Shown in pieces: positions 51,211 to 60,363 of a DNA stretch of 64,000 nucleotides. Position 1 is the stretch's first letter. Each line of letters opens with the position of its first letter. The notes below the pieces were generated by a model, which was given only the letters and a program-made list of their open reading frames with translations, was not told the origin of the DNA and searched no databases. A program made the translations under genes and the position numbers. This stretch comes from JAPLHP01 sp963720375 (GTDB lineage: Bacteria > Chloroflexota > Dehalococcoidia > UBA2247 > RBG-13-53-26): NCBI GenBank assembly GCA_963720375.1, contig CAVRFM010000006.1:1-64000 (forward strand), written 5' to 3'.

Positions 51211-51857
51211 TAAGCATAGTGTTGGCCGATGACCACAATATCGTGAGGCAGGGCCTGCGGAGCCTGCTTGAGGAGCAACCGGACTTCTGCGTGGTCGGCG
51301 AGGCAGCCGATGGGGTGGAGACATCTAAAATTGTGGAACGTCTGCACCCCGATGTCCTGGTGGCTGACGTTATGATGGGCAGCATGAACGGTATTGAGGT
51401 CACCCGGCAGGTGAGAAGGCTTTCACCGAAGACGCGTGTCGTCGTTCTCTCGATGCACGCTGACGAGGGCTATGTTATGGAAGCACTGCGGGCGGGGGCG
51501 AAGGCCTACGTTCTCAAGGACTCCATTGCAGACGACCTGCTGCATGCCATACGGGAAGCGGTTCTGGGCCACCGCTATCTCAGCCCACCGCTCTCTGAGC
51601 ATGTGATCGAGGGGTATCTGGAGAAGTCGGAGGCTACAGTACAAAAGCCTCATGAGAGGCTGACGATAAGGGAGCGCGAGGTCCTCCATTTACTGGCCAC
51701 GGGCCACAACAATGCGGAAATCGCAGCGCAGCTATGCCTCAGCCGGCGCACTGTGGAAGTCCACCGGGCCAGAATGATGCACAAACTCGGTCTGCACGGC
51801 TCAGTCCAGTTGCTCCGTTATGCCCTGGAGCAGGGGATTGCAGCACCGGAAAAGTAA
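51207..51857 (+). CDS. NarL/FixJ-type response regulator
   Basis: 216 residues. Receiver with DDHN acidic pair, VLVADVMMGSMNGIEV (acceptor Asp), and VLSMHADEGYVMEALRAGAK, YVLKD. The C-terminal LuxR-type helix-turn-helix is LTIREREVLHLLATGHNNAE, IAAQLCLSRRTVEVHRARMM. DNA-binding output partner of the upstream NarX-like kinase. Confidence 0.95.
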   Translation: MISIVLADDHNIVRQGLRSLLEEQPDFCVVGEAADGVETSKIVERLHPDVLVADVMMGSMNGIEVTRQVRRLSPKTRVVVLSMHADEGYVMEALRAGAKAYVLKDSIADDLLHAIREAVLGHRYLSPPLSEHVIEGYLEKSEATVQKPHERLTIREREVLHLLATGHNNAEIAAQLCLSRRTVEVHRARMMHKLGLHGSVQLLRYALEQGIAAPEK

Positions 51858-51879
51858 TTGACTCCTGCTCTGCCGTAGG

Positions 51880-51901
51880 GGGCGGTTTTTCAAACCGCCC
51901 C
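51880..51901. repeat. Family-1-like palindrome
   Basis: GGGCGGTTTTTCAAACCGCCCC directly after the NarL-type gene; with its short loop it could also work as a weak terminator. Confidence 0.6.
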
Positions 51902-52000
51902 GATACGTCCGAACTCACCCCACGCTTCTCCTTGAGGGCGACTCACCCTTCGCTGGAAGAGCCCCCACAGAGATTGCTTCGCCGCTGCGCTCCTCGCAAT

Positions 52001-53060
52001 TGTAGATGTTACATATTTCGGGGACGAAAATGCTACTAACCAGCATGTGCTGGGAAGGAGGCTTTTCGTCGATGAGGAACAACAGTCAAGATGAGACCAT
52101 TAAGAGGAACTACCTTCAGAAGTACCGATTCCTGATTCGGGAGTATGAATTGGTCAAGGCTGGGAAGCACCCACGGTTTCGCTTTGCCCAGGAGTTCTAT
52201 GCCTTCCACGACACAGACCGGAGGAGCTTCCGCAAATATTACAATCGCTATCTTCACAGTGGGAAAGAGGAGGATCTGCTACCGCGTAAACGGGGACCCA
52301 AATGGAAAACCCGCCGAGCTCCCGACCTTGTTGAGGAGCAGGTCAGGACACTGCGCGAGAGGGGGATGAACCGCTATGAGATCGTGAGTGTCCTCAGGCC
52401 AAAGCTAGGTGAGTTGACACCCTCGCCATCAGGGGTGTACACCATCCTCAAGCGCCAGGGGTTGAACCGATTACGACCCGTCATGAAAGAAGCCAAACGC
52501 ACCATAATCAAGGAGAAAGCTGGGGAGTTGGCACATGTCGACTGCCATCATCTCTCCAAATGCCTCGTCCTGAACGAGAGCAAGCGGCGTTACCTGGTCT
52601 GTGTCATCGACTCCTGCACGCGCGTGGCTTGGGCTGAGGTGGTCGATGATATCAAGGCACTCACTGTGATGTTTGCCGCTCTACGCTGTCTGAACATCCT
52701 GGCTGACCGCTATACACTCCGGTTCAAAGAAGTGCTCACAGATAATGGTCCTGAGGTGGGCACCCGCGATTCCAAGCAGAAGGCCTCGCATCCATTTGAA
52801 CGCATGCTCACAGAACTGGGCATTACTCACCGCTACACCCGACCGTATCGTCCTCAGGCCAACGGCAAGGTGGAGCGCTTTTGGAGAACTCTTGAAGAGG
52901 ATCTCTTGCATGAAACAACCTTTGACTCGATCGAGCAATTCAAAGATGAGCTCATGCAGTACCTGGTCTACTATAACCACCACCGTCCGCATCAAGCACT
53001 GGGAGGCAAAACACCGGCACAATTCATTGAATTCTGTCCTCGAATTACGTAACACTTACA
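52001..53060 (+). mobile_element. IS481-like insertion sequence, copy 2
   Basis: 1060 bases, starting TGTAGATGTTACATATTTCG and ending ...CTTACA, flanked by the 5-base direct repeat GCAAT (51996-52000 and 53061-53065). The restored target reads CGCTCCTCGCAATGACATTT, part of the longer repeat AGATTGCTTCGCCGCTGCGC, TCCTCGCAATGACA. Same element as 11484-12543 but opposite orientation; both interrupt CTC-GCAAT-GACA at the same point. Confidence 0.93.
52072..53052 (+). CDS. IS481-type DDE transposase, copy 2
   Basis: 326-residue transposase identical in sequence to the one at 11492-12472 as far as I can read. Catalytic acids in HVDCHHL, LTDNGPEV and KVERFWRTLEED. ATG 52072 follows GGAAGGAGG; the in-frame ATG at 52006 lies inside the terminal repeat. 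Confidence 0.93.
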   Translation: MRNNSQDETIKRNYLQKYRFLIREYELVKAGKHPRFRFAQEFYAFHDTDRRSFRKYYNRYLHSGKEEDLLPRKRGPKWKTRRAPDLVEEQVRTLRERGMNRYEIVSVLRPKLGELTPSPSGVYTILKRQGLNRLRPVMKEAKRTIIKEKAGELAHVDCHHLSKCLVLNESKRRYLVCVIDSCTRVAWAEVVDDIKALTVMFAALRCLNILADRYTLRFKEVLTDNGPEVGTRDSKQKASHPFERMLTELGITHRYTRPYRPQANGKVERFWRTLEEDLLHETTFDSIEQFKDELMQYLVYYNHHRPHQALGGKTPAQFIEFCPRIT

Positions 53061-53573
53061 GCAATGACATTTGAACAGGGGCGCTTCGCGAAGCACCCCT
53101 AAACCTGTTGTCATTCCCGTGCAAACGGGAACCCAGAAGGGAATGCCCATAATTCCCTCTACCTTTGATGGGAGAGGGCTAGGGTGAGGGTGATGTTTTC
53201 CCCTCCCTCTATCTCCCTCCCGCCAAGGGAGGGAGAATGACCATCCCGGCATTGACGGACGTAGTATTAATACGTAGCAGCAATGATGAACGATCTCAAT
53301 TTATAGCTTATAGGATATTAACTAATCACTAAAGACAAAGATTAAGTATTTCCCACAACCCTATTTAAGTAATTTTGCGGATATCATCTCTGGCTCGAAA
53401 ACAGTGATACTGTTGCAGGTGACGGACGGACTGAGCATTACAAGGTATTACCAGCTTACCCCGGCATTTGTACCTCCCCTGAATGAAGGCGAAAGGCGGG
53501 TTTGGGCTCGCAGTTAATATACACTGTCAGGAAGGACAAGAATGTCGGGGCTATTCTGGGAAGGAGGGGCAGC
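53061..53573. other. Repeat cluster downstream of IS copy 2
   Basis: Family-1 (53078-53098), family-2 (53110-53136) and CTCTACC/GGGAGAGGG repeats (about 53151-53235) in tandem, then AT-rich sequence to 53480 with no gene recognised. Confidence 0.6.
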
Positions 53574-54044
53574 ATGGCACAACAAACGTTATTGGTAGGG
53601 CAAGCAACAGCCGCGCGTACTCAGACACAGTCGAGGAGGCTATCCGGAAGCCAACAGAGGATGGTGGTCGATAATGCCCGGATTATTATGACCGGTGTGG
53701 CCATCGAGACTGCAAAGTTGATTGACGTTGTCTGCTGCGGTTTCGGTGAAGTGGTCGACTGGCGGTACTATCGACCTTCCACAATGTCCGGCGGTCTGGG
53801 TGAAATTATCCGTTTTGCACTGACCGAGAATGAAAAGGGGTTGCATGCTGGCGGCTACATTGAACTCAGCGTGCTGCCAGGAGAAGATGAGATCAGTGTA
53901 AACAGCGGATATTACGATACCTATCACCAGCCTACAGTGGTTTGCCGGCAGTCTCTGCCTTTAAGCAAGATGAATCATCAAAAGCTGGCACAGGCATTGA
54001 TGGGGATCTATGACGGTGTCATAAGGGAGTGCAGGGCCCGCTGA
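53574..54044 (+). CDS. Hypothetical protein
   Basis: 156 residues from ATG 53574, with GGAAGGAGGGG upstream; an earlier in-frame start at 53502 has none. Gln/Thr-rich N-terminus (QTLLVGQATAARTQTQSRRL), then a mixed alpha/beta body (GVAIETAKLIDVVCCGFGEV, GGYIELSVLPGEDEISVNSG, YYDTYHQPTVVC). No family recognised. Flanked on both sides by repeat clusters. Confidence 0.6.
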   Translation: MAQQTLLVGQATAARTQTQSRRLSGSQQRMVVDNARIIMTGVAIETAKLIDVVCCGFGEVVDWRYYRPSTMSGGLGEIIRFALTENEKGLHAGGYIELSVLPGEDEISVNSGYYDTYHQPTVVCRQSLPLSKMNHQKLAQALMGIYDGVIRECRAR

Positions 54045-54303
54045 ATTCCTTGACCCGCAGGTATGTGTAGCGCACTCTGTGTCATTCATACGCAAGCAGG
54101 ACTTCAGTATCAGTAGGGGATACCCATAATCCCCTCTCCCTGAGATGGAAAGAGCTGGGCTGAGGGTGGCGTTTTCCCCCTCCTTTCCGCCTCCCTCAGG
54201 CCAGGGGAGAGAGCGACTGGATTCCTGCTTTCGCAGGAATGACACAACCTAGCGTGAGTGCAAAACCGTAGGGGCGCTTCGAGAAGCGCCCCCTTCATAT
54301 GTG
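54045..54303. repeat. Repeat cluster
   Basis: CCCTCTCCCTGAGATGG-type repeat (about 54130-54165), ATTCCTGCTTTCGCAGGAAT (54221-54240, perfect palindrome) and a family-1 copy (54272-54291) fill the gap. Confidence 0.65.
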
Positions 54304-54948
54304 TTAGCGGGCCTCATCACTAAGGCTGAACGGCGGGTAGCGGTCGGTGGTGAGCAGGAAGGCATAGGCAGCAACCCTCAAGGACCAACGGAAGAAACCG
54401 ACCATATAGTCAAAAAAGCCTTTGGGGTAGCGGCCGGTGAAGAGGATGACAAACCAGGTCATAATTACCACTGCGATGGCTGCAATTCCCAGGAAGAAGA
54501 GGACAATGTAGTGGGGGATGGCCAGGAACCATTTCACCAGCGGCAGCCATTGATAGAGGTCGTTCTTGGCATCGGGGTAAGGGATCTCGAGGTGAACTGC
54601 CTGTTCCTCGTCCGTCGAGGGATACTCATCCCTCATCAGAGTGACATAGGCGCCAACGCGCGCAGTGAACCTGGTCAGGGCCAGGTTCCAGTCGAACCAC
54701 CACCGGGGATACTTCTGCCGGAAGAGAAGCATAAGTACGATAGGCAAAAACAGGAGTCCGCCGGCGGAGAGTACAACGATCCACCCGTTCTCGTGGCCCC
54801 ACCGGAATACGGTGCCGTTGGCCAGGCTGAGGACGATAACGATGGGGATCATGGTGATCAGCCTGAAGAAGCTGGTCAACCTGTTCAGCTCTCTATCGGG
54901 ATAATCGATGGAAAGGCTGGCTGGATACGGGGCCGTAGATTCTGCCAT
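54304..54948 (-). CDS. DUF4389 membrane protein
   Basis: 214 residues with four hydrophobic helices in two pairs. Landmarks: LSIDYPDRELNRLTSFFRLI, RQKYPRWWFDWNLALTRFTA, RVGAYVTLMRDEYPSTDE, LAIPHYIVLFFLG, LFTGRYPKGFFDYMVGFFRW. The two halves look like a duplication (..YPRWWFDWN / ..YPKGFFDYM). Fits DUF4389; function unknown. Confidence 0.88.
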   Translation of the reverse strand: MAESTAPYPASLSIDYPDRELNRLTSFFRLITMIPIVIVLSLANGTVFRWGHENGWIVVLSAGGLLFLPIVLMLLFRQKYPRWWFDWNLALTRFTARVGAYVTLMRDEYPSTDEEQAVHLEIPYPDAKNDLYQWLPLVKWFLAIPHYIVLFFLGIAAIAVVIMTWFVILFTGRYPKGFFDYMVGFFRWSLRVAAYAFLLTTDRYPPFSLSDEAR

Positions 54949-55104
54949 GATAGTCCCTCCTTAAGCAGTTATGGTGGCTCTGGCGGCACATTTTCAACGC
55001 TGACCGCAGGGTGACACCTTTTTAAAGTCCCTTCTCTGCTGGCACTAAACGTACAGGATGTAATCTCTGGCTGTCAAGCGCTTCTTGTCATTCTCTCATC
55101 TTGA

Positions 55105-55300
55105 GGGCGCTTCGCAAAGCGCCCCTACAAGTTCGCTCTCATGTCATTCCCGTGCAAACGGGATTCCGGAAACGTCAGTAGCTTAGGCATACGGTGGATT
55201 CCTGCTCCCCGTTTTCACCGGGACAAGCTTCGCAGGAATCCGGAGGGAATGCCAGTAATCCCCTCTCCCTGCGACGGGAGAGGGCTGGGGTGAGGGTGAT
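55105..55300. repeat. Compound repeat block
   Basis: Family-1 (55105-55124), family-2 (55143-55168), then GGATTCCTGCTCCCCGTTTT, CACCGGGACAAGCTTCGCAG, GAATCC, a nested hairpin also present at 59776-59823, and finally CCTCTCCCTGCGACGGGAGA, GGGCTGGGGTGAGG. Confidence 0.75.
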
Positions 55301-55329
55301 TTGTGAAGGGCTCTCGGTCAAGCAGGAAC

Positions 55330-56256
55330 CTAGCAGGTGTATCCGTTGAGTCTCTCGTTGAATTCCTCTGGACTGAAGCTGTAGTCCTGAGTGCCATAGC
55401 ACTCTACAGCAAAGGAAGCGCAGACGCTGCCCATTCTGGCGCACTGCTCAATGTCCTTGCCCCGAACCAGACCGCTGATCAGACCGCCTCTGTACGAATC
55501 ACCGGCACCTGTCGGGTCCACTACTTTCTTTGGTTTGACAGCAGGAATACGGATTTCCCTGTCTGCTGTGGAGATCTGGGACCCCAGCTCTCCCAGAGTG
55601 GTGATGATAACCCTGGCCCGCCCGAGGAGGGCTTTCCTGTTCAGGCCGGTCTTGCTCATGATCAGGTCCATCTCATAGTCATTGGAGATCAGGATCCGGC
55701 ACCCCTCTATGGCCCGGACCAGTTCCTGCGCATTCCACATGGGCAGCGATTGACCGGGGTCAAAGAGGTAATCGATCCCCCTGGCCTTGCAGGCGCGGGG
55801 GTAGTTCACCATGTCCTCAAAATTGCCGGGGGCGATGATGGCGACAGTCTCCTCTGGATGGAGTTTGCCGAAATCGAAGGACGAAGAGTATTTCATAGCG
55901 CCCGGGTTGAACCCGGTGATCTGGTTATCAGCCCGGTCGGTGGTGATGTAGGCACTGGCAGTGAACTCGGCCTCTATGATCTTGATGTGTTCGGTGGAGA
56001 TGCCGTTCTTTGCCAGCCATTCGAAGTACCTTTGATAATCACAACCAATGGTAGCAGAGATTACAGGCTTTTCACCCATCAGGGTAAGCGCATAGGCGAT
56101 ATTGCCTGCCGTGCCGCCGAATCTCTCCCTCAGGCCGTCCACCTGGAAACAGACGTTCAAAACATGTATCTTCTCCGGCAGGATATGATCTGCGAAATGC
56201 CCTGGAAAATCCATGATCCTGTCGTATGCCAGAGACCCGGAGACAACGATATTCAT
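55330..56256 (-). CDS. PfkB-family carbohydrate/nucleoside kinase
   Basis: 308 residues. N-terminal VVSGSLAYDRIMDFPG and FGGTAGNIAYALTLMG, and the C-terminal signature VVDPTGAGDSYRGGLISGL with the catalytic Asp, define the ribokinase/PfkB fold. The layout (SLAYDRIM, SFDFGKLHPEE) resembles the adenosine-kinase-like branch. Cytoplasmic sugar or nucleoside phosphorylation. Confidence 0.92.
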   Translation of the reverse strand: MNIVVSGSLAYDRIMDFPGHFADHILPEKIHVLNVCFQVDGLRERFGGTAGNIAYALTLMGEKPVISATIGCDYQRYFEWLAKNGISTEHIKIIEAEFTASAYITTDRADNQITGFNPGAMKYSSSFDFGKLHPEETVAIIAPGNFEDMVNYPRACKARGIDYLFDPGQSLPMWNAQELVRAIEGCRILISNDYEMDLIMSKTGLNRKALLGRARVIITTLGELGSQISTADREIRIPAVKPKKVVDPTGAGDSYRGGLISGLVRGKDIEQCARMGSVCASFAVECYGTQDYSFSPEEFNERLNGYTC

Positions 56257-56486
56257 GATCTTCTCAGATTACCTCGTCCACTGGCACTAAACGTACAAGA
56301 TGTGGTCTCCGGCTGTCAAGCCCTTGTGTCATTCCCCCCTACACCCGTTGTCATTCTCCCGCCTTGAGGGCGCTTCGCGAAGCGCCCTCACTTGATTTGT
56401 GAGGCTGGGAGTCGTAAACTGCTTTTCAGAACCGACCGGCTTTTGAGGCCGGGACGAGTTTGTTCTGTGGAGGAAGCATCAAAGCG

Positions 56487-57411
56487 ATGAAGAACCGGAG
56501 ATTCAGCATGGCGGATGCCATTGGCAATACCCCGCTCATAGCATTGCGGAGCCTGAACGGAAACTCCAGGGTGAATATCCTGGGGAAACTGGAGGGCGCC
56601 AACCTCACCGGTTCGGTGAAAGACCGTCCGGCCCAGTACATGATCCGCAAGGCGGAGGAATCCGGCGAGCTCACCGAAGGGAAGACCATTATCGAGGCCA
56701 CATCGGGGAACATGGGCATTGCTCTGGCAGCCATAGGCGCTGCCAGGGGACACCGGGTCAAGCTTTTCATGCCCGAATGCGTTAGCGTAGAGAGGCAGCG
56801 CGTACTTACAGCCCTGGGCGCTGAAATTATACTCACCCCGGCAAAGGAAGGCACTGACGGGGCCATCAGAGGAGTCCGCCATCTCCTGGAAAAGGAACCG
56901 GAGAAGTACTACATGCCCAATCAGTTCGATAATGAGGACAATGTTCTGGCCCATTATGAAACCACCGGCCCTGAGATATTCTCCCAGACCAGGGGCAAAG
57001 TGGATGTCTTCGTGGCCGGCATGGGCACGACCGGCACGCTGATGGGGACAGGGAAATACCTCAAAGAGAAAAAACCGGAGATCACTATCGTGGGAGTGGA
57101 GCCTACTATAGGGCACACGATACAGGGCCTGAAGAACATGAAGGAGTCCATAGTGCCTAAGATCTACCGGCCTAAGGTGTGGGATGAGAAGGTGACGGTT
57201 GAGGATGAGGATGCCTTCGAAATGACCAGGCTGCTGGCCACCAGGGAAGGTCTCTTTCTGGGGATGTCGAGCGGGGCGGCGGTGGCCGGAGCCTTGAAGG
57301 TTTCGAAAAATCTGGACCGCGGCACCATCGTAGTCATCCTGCCCGGACCGCGGGGACCGCTACCTCAGCACCACGCTGTTCAGGTCCATCTGCGCCAAGT
57401 GTCCGCCTTAA
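56487..57411 (+). CDS. Cysteine synthase family enzyme (3' frameshift)
   Basis: PLP-dependent cysteine synthase (CysK/CysM type), about 307 residues when corrected. IGNTPLIALRSL, PLP lysine in NLTGSVKDRPAQYMI, IEATSGNMGIALAAIGAARG, and the phosphate-binding AGMGTTGTLMGTGKYL. Near 57333 one extra C turns ILPDRGDRYLSTTLF into ILPGPRGPLPQHH; the corrected frame ends SICAKCPP at TAA 57409-57411. ATG 56487 with GGAGG upstream (long spacing) or ATG 56508 are possible starts. Confidence 0.88.
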
Positions 57412-57713
57412 TCCCCGATCTGCAGCAGCTTACCTGGTGTTTGGACATGTCCAGACATCTGTCCTGACTGTCCTGGACAGTGACCGTAGTGCAGTACAGC
57501 CTGCCCCACTATCTACTGTGTCTCCCTTCATACCTGCTTACACAATAATCCACCCAAAATGTAGCCTATTGGGTCGCAATTCTTAGCCTCTTGTATCTTG
57601 CGAGAAACCACAACAGAGGCTCAGAATGAGATGTACTTATTATCCACATTGTCACAGCGATTATTCTGTCAAAATGATAGCTTTTATATGGCTGCTCAAC
57701 GCGTGGAGTTTGA
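57412..57713. other. Intergenic region
   Basis: About 300 bases, AT-rich toward 57700. No gene, repeat of the known families or clear promoter seen, apart from a possible leader for the HD-GYP gene. Confidence 0.35.
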
Positions 57714-58859
57714 ATGGTAAATGACGGTAGGGATTTGACAAAGGTTCCGTCTGACGCCGTAGCCGTAAAAAAAGACGTTGAGGCGGTGGATCTGTCTGTG
57801 GTGAGGGATTTCACCGAGCGCAGGGTGGCCGCGGAGGCGTTGCGTGAACGCGGGGGTGAGAATGAGCACCGGTTCCGCGATCTGGTCGAGACCACCAGTG
57901 ACCCCGTGTGGGAAGTAGACCAGAAGGGTGTCTATGTCTACGTCAGCCCGATACTGTGCGATATGTTGGGTTATAAGCCCGAGGAAGTGCTGGGCAAGAC
58001 CCTCTTCGACCTGATGGCTTTGAGAGAGGCCGGCCAGATGTTCAAACTTTTCGCCACGGCAGCCGCTGCGCGAAAGCCATTCAGGCTTATCCGGAACACC
58101 CACCTCCACAAGGACGGCCATCCGGTTCTGATGGAGACCAGTGGAGTGCCGTTCTTTGACCGCAGTGGAGAACTCCGCGGCTATCGCGGGATTCATCGGA
58201 ACATCAGCGGGGTCAGCAATGAAGACGATATGATCAAGGAGACGATGCGGAAAATGGAGAGGGTGGTGGAAGGCACCATTCAAACGATAGCGGTGACGGT
58301 GGAAATGAGAGACCGTTATATAGCCGGTCACCAGCAGAGGGTGGCTCGGCTTTGCCGTGCCATAGCTATAGAAATGGCCTTTCCGTATGAGCGTATCCAG
58401 ATTATCCGTGTGGCGGCACTCCTGCATGACCTGGGGAAGATCTTCGTACCAACGGAGATACTGAACAAGCCCAGCGCTTTAACCGGGGACGAAAGAATTG
58501 CGATCAGGAGCCATCCCAAAGCCGCTTACGATGTGTTGAAGAATGTGGAATTCCCCTGGCCGATTGCCGATATCGTGCTCCAGCATCATGAAAGGATAAA
58601 TGGGTCAGGCTATCCCTCCGGCCTTAGAGGCGAGGAGATTCTCATAGAGGCACGCATCCTGGGGGTTGCTGATGTTGTTGAAGCCATGTCCAGTCCCCGA
58701 TCCTACCGACAGGCTCGTGATCTGGACAGTACTTTGACAGAGCTCGCCAAGAACAAGGGCGTTCTTTACGACTCCAACGTGGTGGAGGCCTGCCTGAGCA
58801 TCTTTCTGGATAAAGGGTTCAAGTTTGAAGCAGAACCGGTGGATTCTCCGGCATCCTGA
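57714..58859 (+). CDS. PAS/HD-GYP phosphodiesterase
   Basis: 381 residues. One PAS domain (LVETTSDPVWEVDQKGVYVY, MLGYKPEEVLGKTLFDLMAL) and an HD-GYP domain with YIAGHQQRVARL, LLHDLGKIFVPTEIL, SHPKAAYDVL, HHERINGSGYPSGL and DVVEAMSSPRSYR. Predicted c-di-GMP phosphodiesterase. Paralogous to the HD-GYP part of 39530-41647 but with no receiver domain. Confidence 0.9.
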   Translation: MVNDGRDLTKVPSDAVAVKKDVEAVDLSVVRDFTERRVAAEALRERGGENEHRFRDLVETTSDPVWEVDQKGVYVYVSPILCDMLGYKPEEVLGKTLFDLMALREAGQMFKLFATAAAARKPFRLIRNTHLHKDGHPVLMETSGVPFFDRSGELRGYRGIHRNISGVSNEDDMIKETMRKMERVVEGTIQTIAVTVEMRDRYIAGHQQRVARLCRAIAIEMAFPYERIQIIRVAALLHDLGKIFVPTEILNKPSALTGDERIAIRSHPKAAYDVLKNVEFPWPIADIVLQHHERINGSGYPSGLRGEEILIEARILGVADVVEAMSSPRSYRQARDLDSTLTELAKNKGVLYDSNVVEACLSIFLDKGFKFEAEPVDSPAS

Positions 58860-59167
58860 GGTTACTGCCGGAGGCCGCTGCGATGCGGGAAGAACGCCAA
58901 TGGATGTCGGCGGCTATAAAGTATAAAGAGGGTCCCGGAGGTTGGGGTATAGCGGTAGAAGCATACAAATAACCAGGGTGATATTGTTTATTCGGGAGGA
59001 GGGACAGTGTGGATGCAGCCATGCCGGGGATAGAGCAGTCGGGGGACATTGTCGCCTCCTCCCTTTTTGCAGATTTTTGCATTTGGGAGGCAGGAAGGTT
59101 GGCGGGTGCGTCAATGGGACAGCACAGAGGTATCAGTGAGGTGATGGGGCTGCCGATGGTGCAGGAT
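58860..59167. other. Intergenic region
   Basis: Between convergent genes. A 65-codon frame opened by GTG 59009 after GGAGGAGGG runs into the MarR gene's antisense and has no family; nothing else seen. Confidence 0.35.
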
Positions 59168-59623
59168 TCAGGAAGACCGGATCAACTCAAGTGCGCGGTG
59201 GTATAACTTGTCCAGATATGTCTGCAGGCGGTCACATTCTTCCGGCGAGAGGCAGGAGAAAATGGCGATGCGGGCGACACTGGCCTCGCTTAGCCTCTGG
59301 TAAGCCTCTTCGCCCTTTGGGGTTAGCATTACTCTGACCATGTTTCTCTTTTTCGGGTCTCTCACCCTGTTCACCAGGCCTTCTTCTTCCATCTGGTCCA
59401 GTAACTTGGATATCTGCTGTGGGTCCCGGTGCAGAAAGTGCGCCAGCATGCGCGGGTTTACCGGCTTCCGGGCATATTTGAGGAAGAATACCGCCCCGGC
59501 TTCAGCCACCGGGATGTCAGCCTGTCGCAGTTCTTTGTCCCTGGCTTTGACCATGGCCCACGAGGCCCGGTGCCACTGTATCCAGAGGTTATTGCATTGG
59601 TCGATGTCAGGATTGACTTTCAT
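59168..59623 (-). CDS. MarR-family transcriptional regulator
   Basis: 151 residues with a winged helix: NPRMLAHFLHRDPQQISKLL (recognition helix), DQMEEEGLVNRVRDPKKRNM (wing), VRVMLTPKGEEAYQRLSEAS. Dimerisation helices at both ends. It probably responds to phenolic or drug-like ligands and represses a neighbour; an autoregulated site is not evident. Confidence 0.9.
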   Translation of the reverse strand: MKVNPDIDQCNNLWIQWHRASWAMVKARDKELRQADIPVAEAGAVFFLKYARKPVNPRMLAHFLHRDPQQISKLLDQMEEEGLVNRVRDPKKRNMVRVMLTPKGEEAYQRLSEASVARIAIFSCLSPEECDRLQTYLDKLYHRALELIRSS

Positions 59624-59968
59624 GAACCCCTTCCGGATGAAGCAAATATTTTGTATATTGTATCAGATTTGCGCAAAGATTGACGGCGTTCTATCGTCCA
59701 TCTCATATCAGCGATCATCTTCAAATGTCATTCCCGTGCAAACGGGAATCCAGAAATGCGGTGGCTGGGCATGCGGTGGATTCCTGCTCCCCGTTTTCAC
59801 GGGGACAAGTTTCGCAGGAATGACAGAGGATATCTACTCGATGTTGTACTCCTTCAGGATAATGTAGAGTGTGAAGGGTTTGGATAAGGGATGCTAACCT
59901 TTTCCGGATTCTATCGTTATATAAATCAGAAACGGTATTCCGGGGGGTGATGGAAAGGAGGTGACACG
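59624..59968. other. Intergenic region with repeats
   Basis: Family-2 palindrome (59727-59753) and the nested hairpin GGATTCCTGCTCCCCGTTTT, CACGGGGACAAGTTTCGCAG, GAATGACA (59776-59823), then a leader with AAAGGAGGTGACACG before TTG 59969. Confidence 0.6.
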
Positions 59969-60328
59969 TTGAAAAAGAGATTGATTCTGGGGATGATCGC
60001 CATCGCTCTCCTCGGCACAGTGCTGGGTGTGGCCTGCAGTAGTAAGGCCAGCAACAATACGAACAACAATGGCACCACGTCTCCGGCGCTCCAGGTGACA
60101 GAGCCACAGGACGAGATCACGGTCAACACGTCTACAGTTCAGGTAGATGGCGTGACCACTGCCGATGCTACGGTCAGTGTGAACGGCTCCCTGGTTGATG
60201 TAGGTGCAGATGGCAAATTCAGCACCACGGTCCCCCTGGAACAAGGGCCCAACTCCATCGAGGTGGTTGCCAGCGACTCTCAGGGGAATGAGAACAGCCA
60301 GGTTCTGACTGTTATTTACGCACCGTAA
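59969..60328 (+). CDS. Small Ig-like lipoprotein
   Basis: 119 residues. TTG start with AAAGGAGGTGA eight bases upstream. Signal peptide KKRLILGMIAIALLGTVLGV with lipobox Cys (GVAC), an Asn/Thr-rich linker, then one Ig-like bacterial domain (VNTSTVQVDGVTTADATVSV, EVVASDSQGNENSQVLTVIY). Exposed on the cell surface; binding partner unknown. Probably co-transcribed with the next gene, 35 bases on. Confidence 0.8.
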   Translation: MKKRLILGMIAIALLGTVLGVACSSKASNNTNNNGTTSPALQVTEPQDEITVNTSTVQVDGVTTADATVSVNGSLVDVGADGKFSTTVPLEQGPNSIEVVASDSQGNENSQVLTVIYAP

Positions 60329-60363
60329 GTGCGACTAGGGTGTCAAGTTTTAGGAGGCAAAGG

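Noticed and set aside
51880..51901. Calling this hairpin a dedicated terminator
   Set aside because: It lacks a T-tract and belongs to the interspersed palindrome family.
59009..59206. 65-codon frame from GTG after GGAGGAGGG
   Set aside because: Overlaps the MarR gene in antisense and has no recognisable features beyond the ribosome-site-like stretch.
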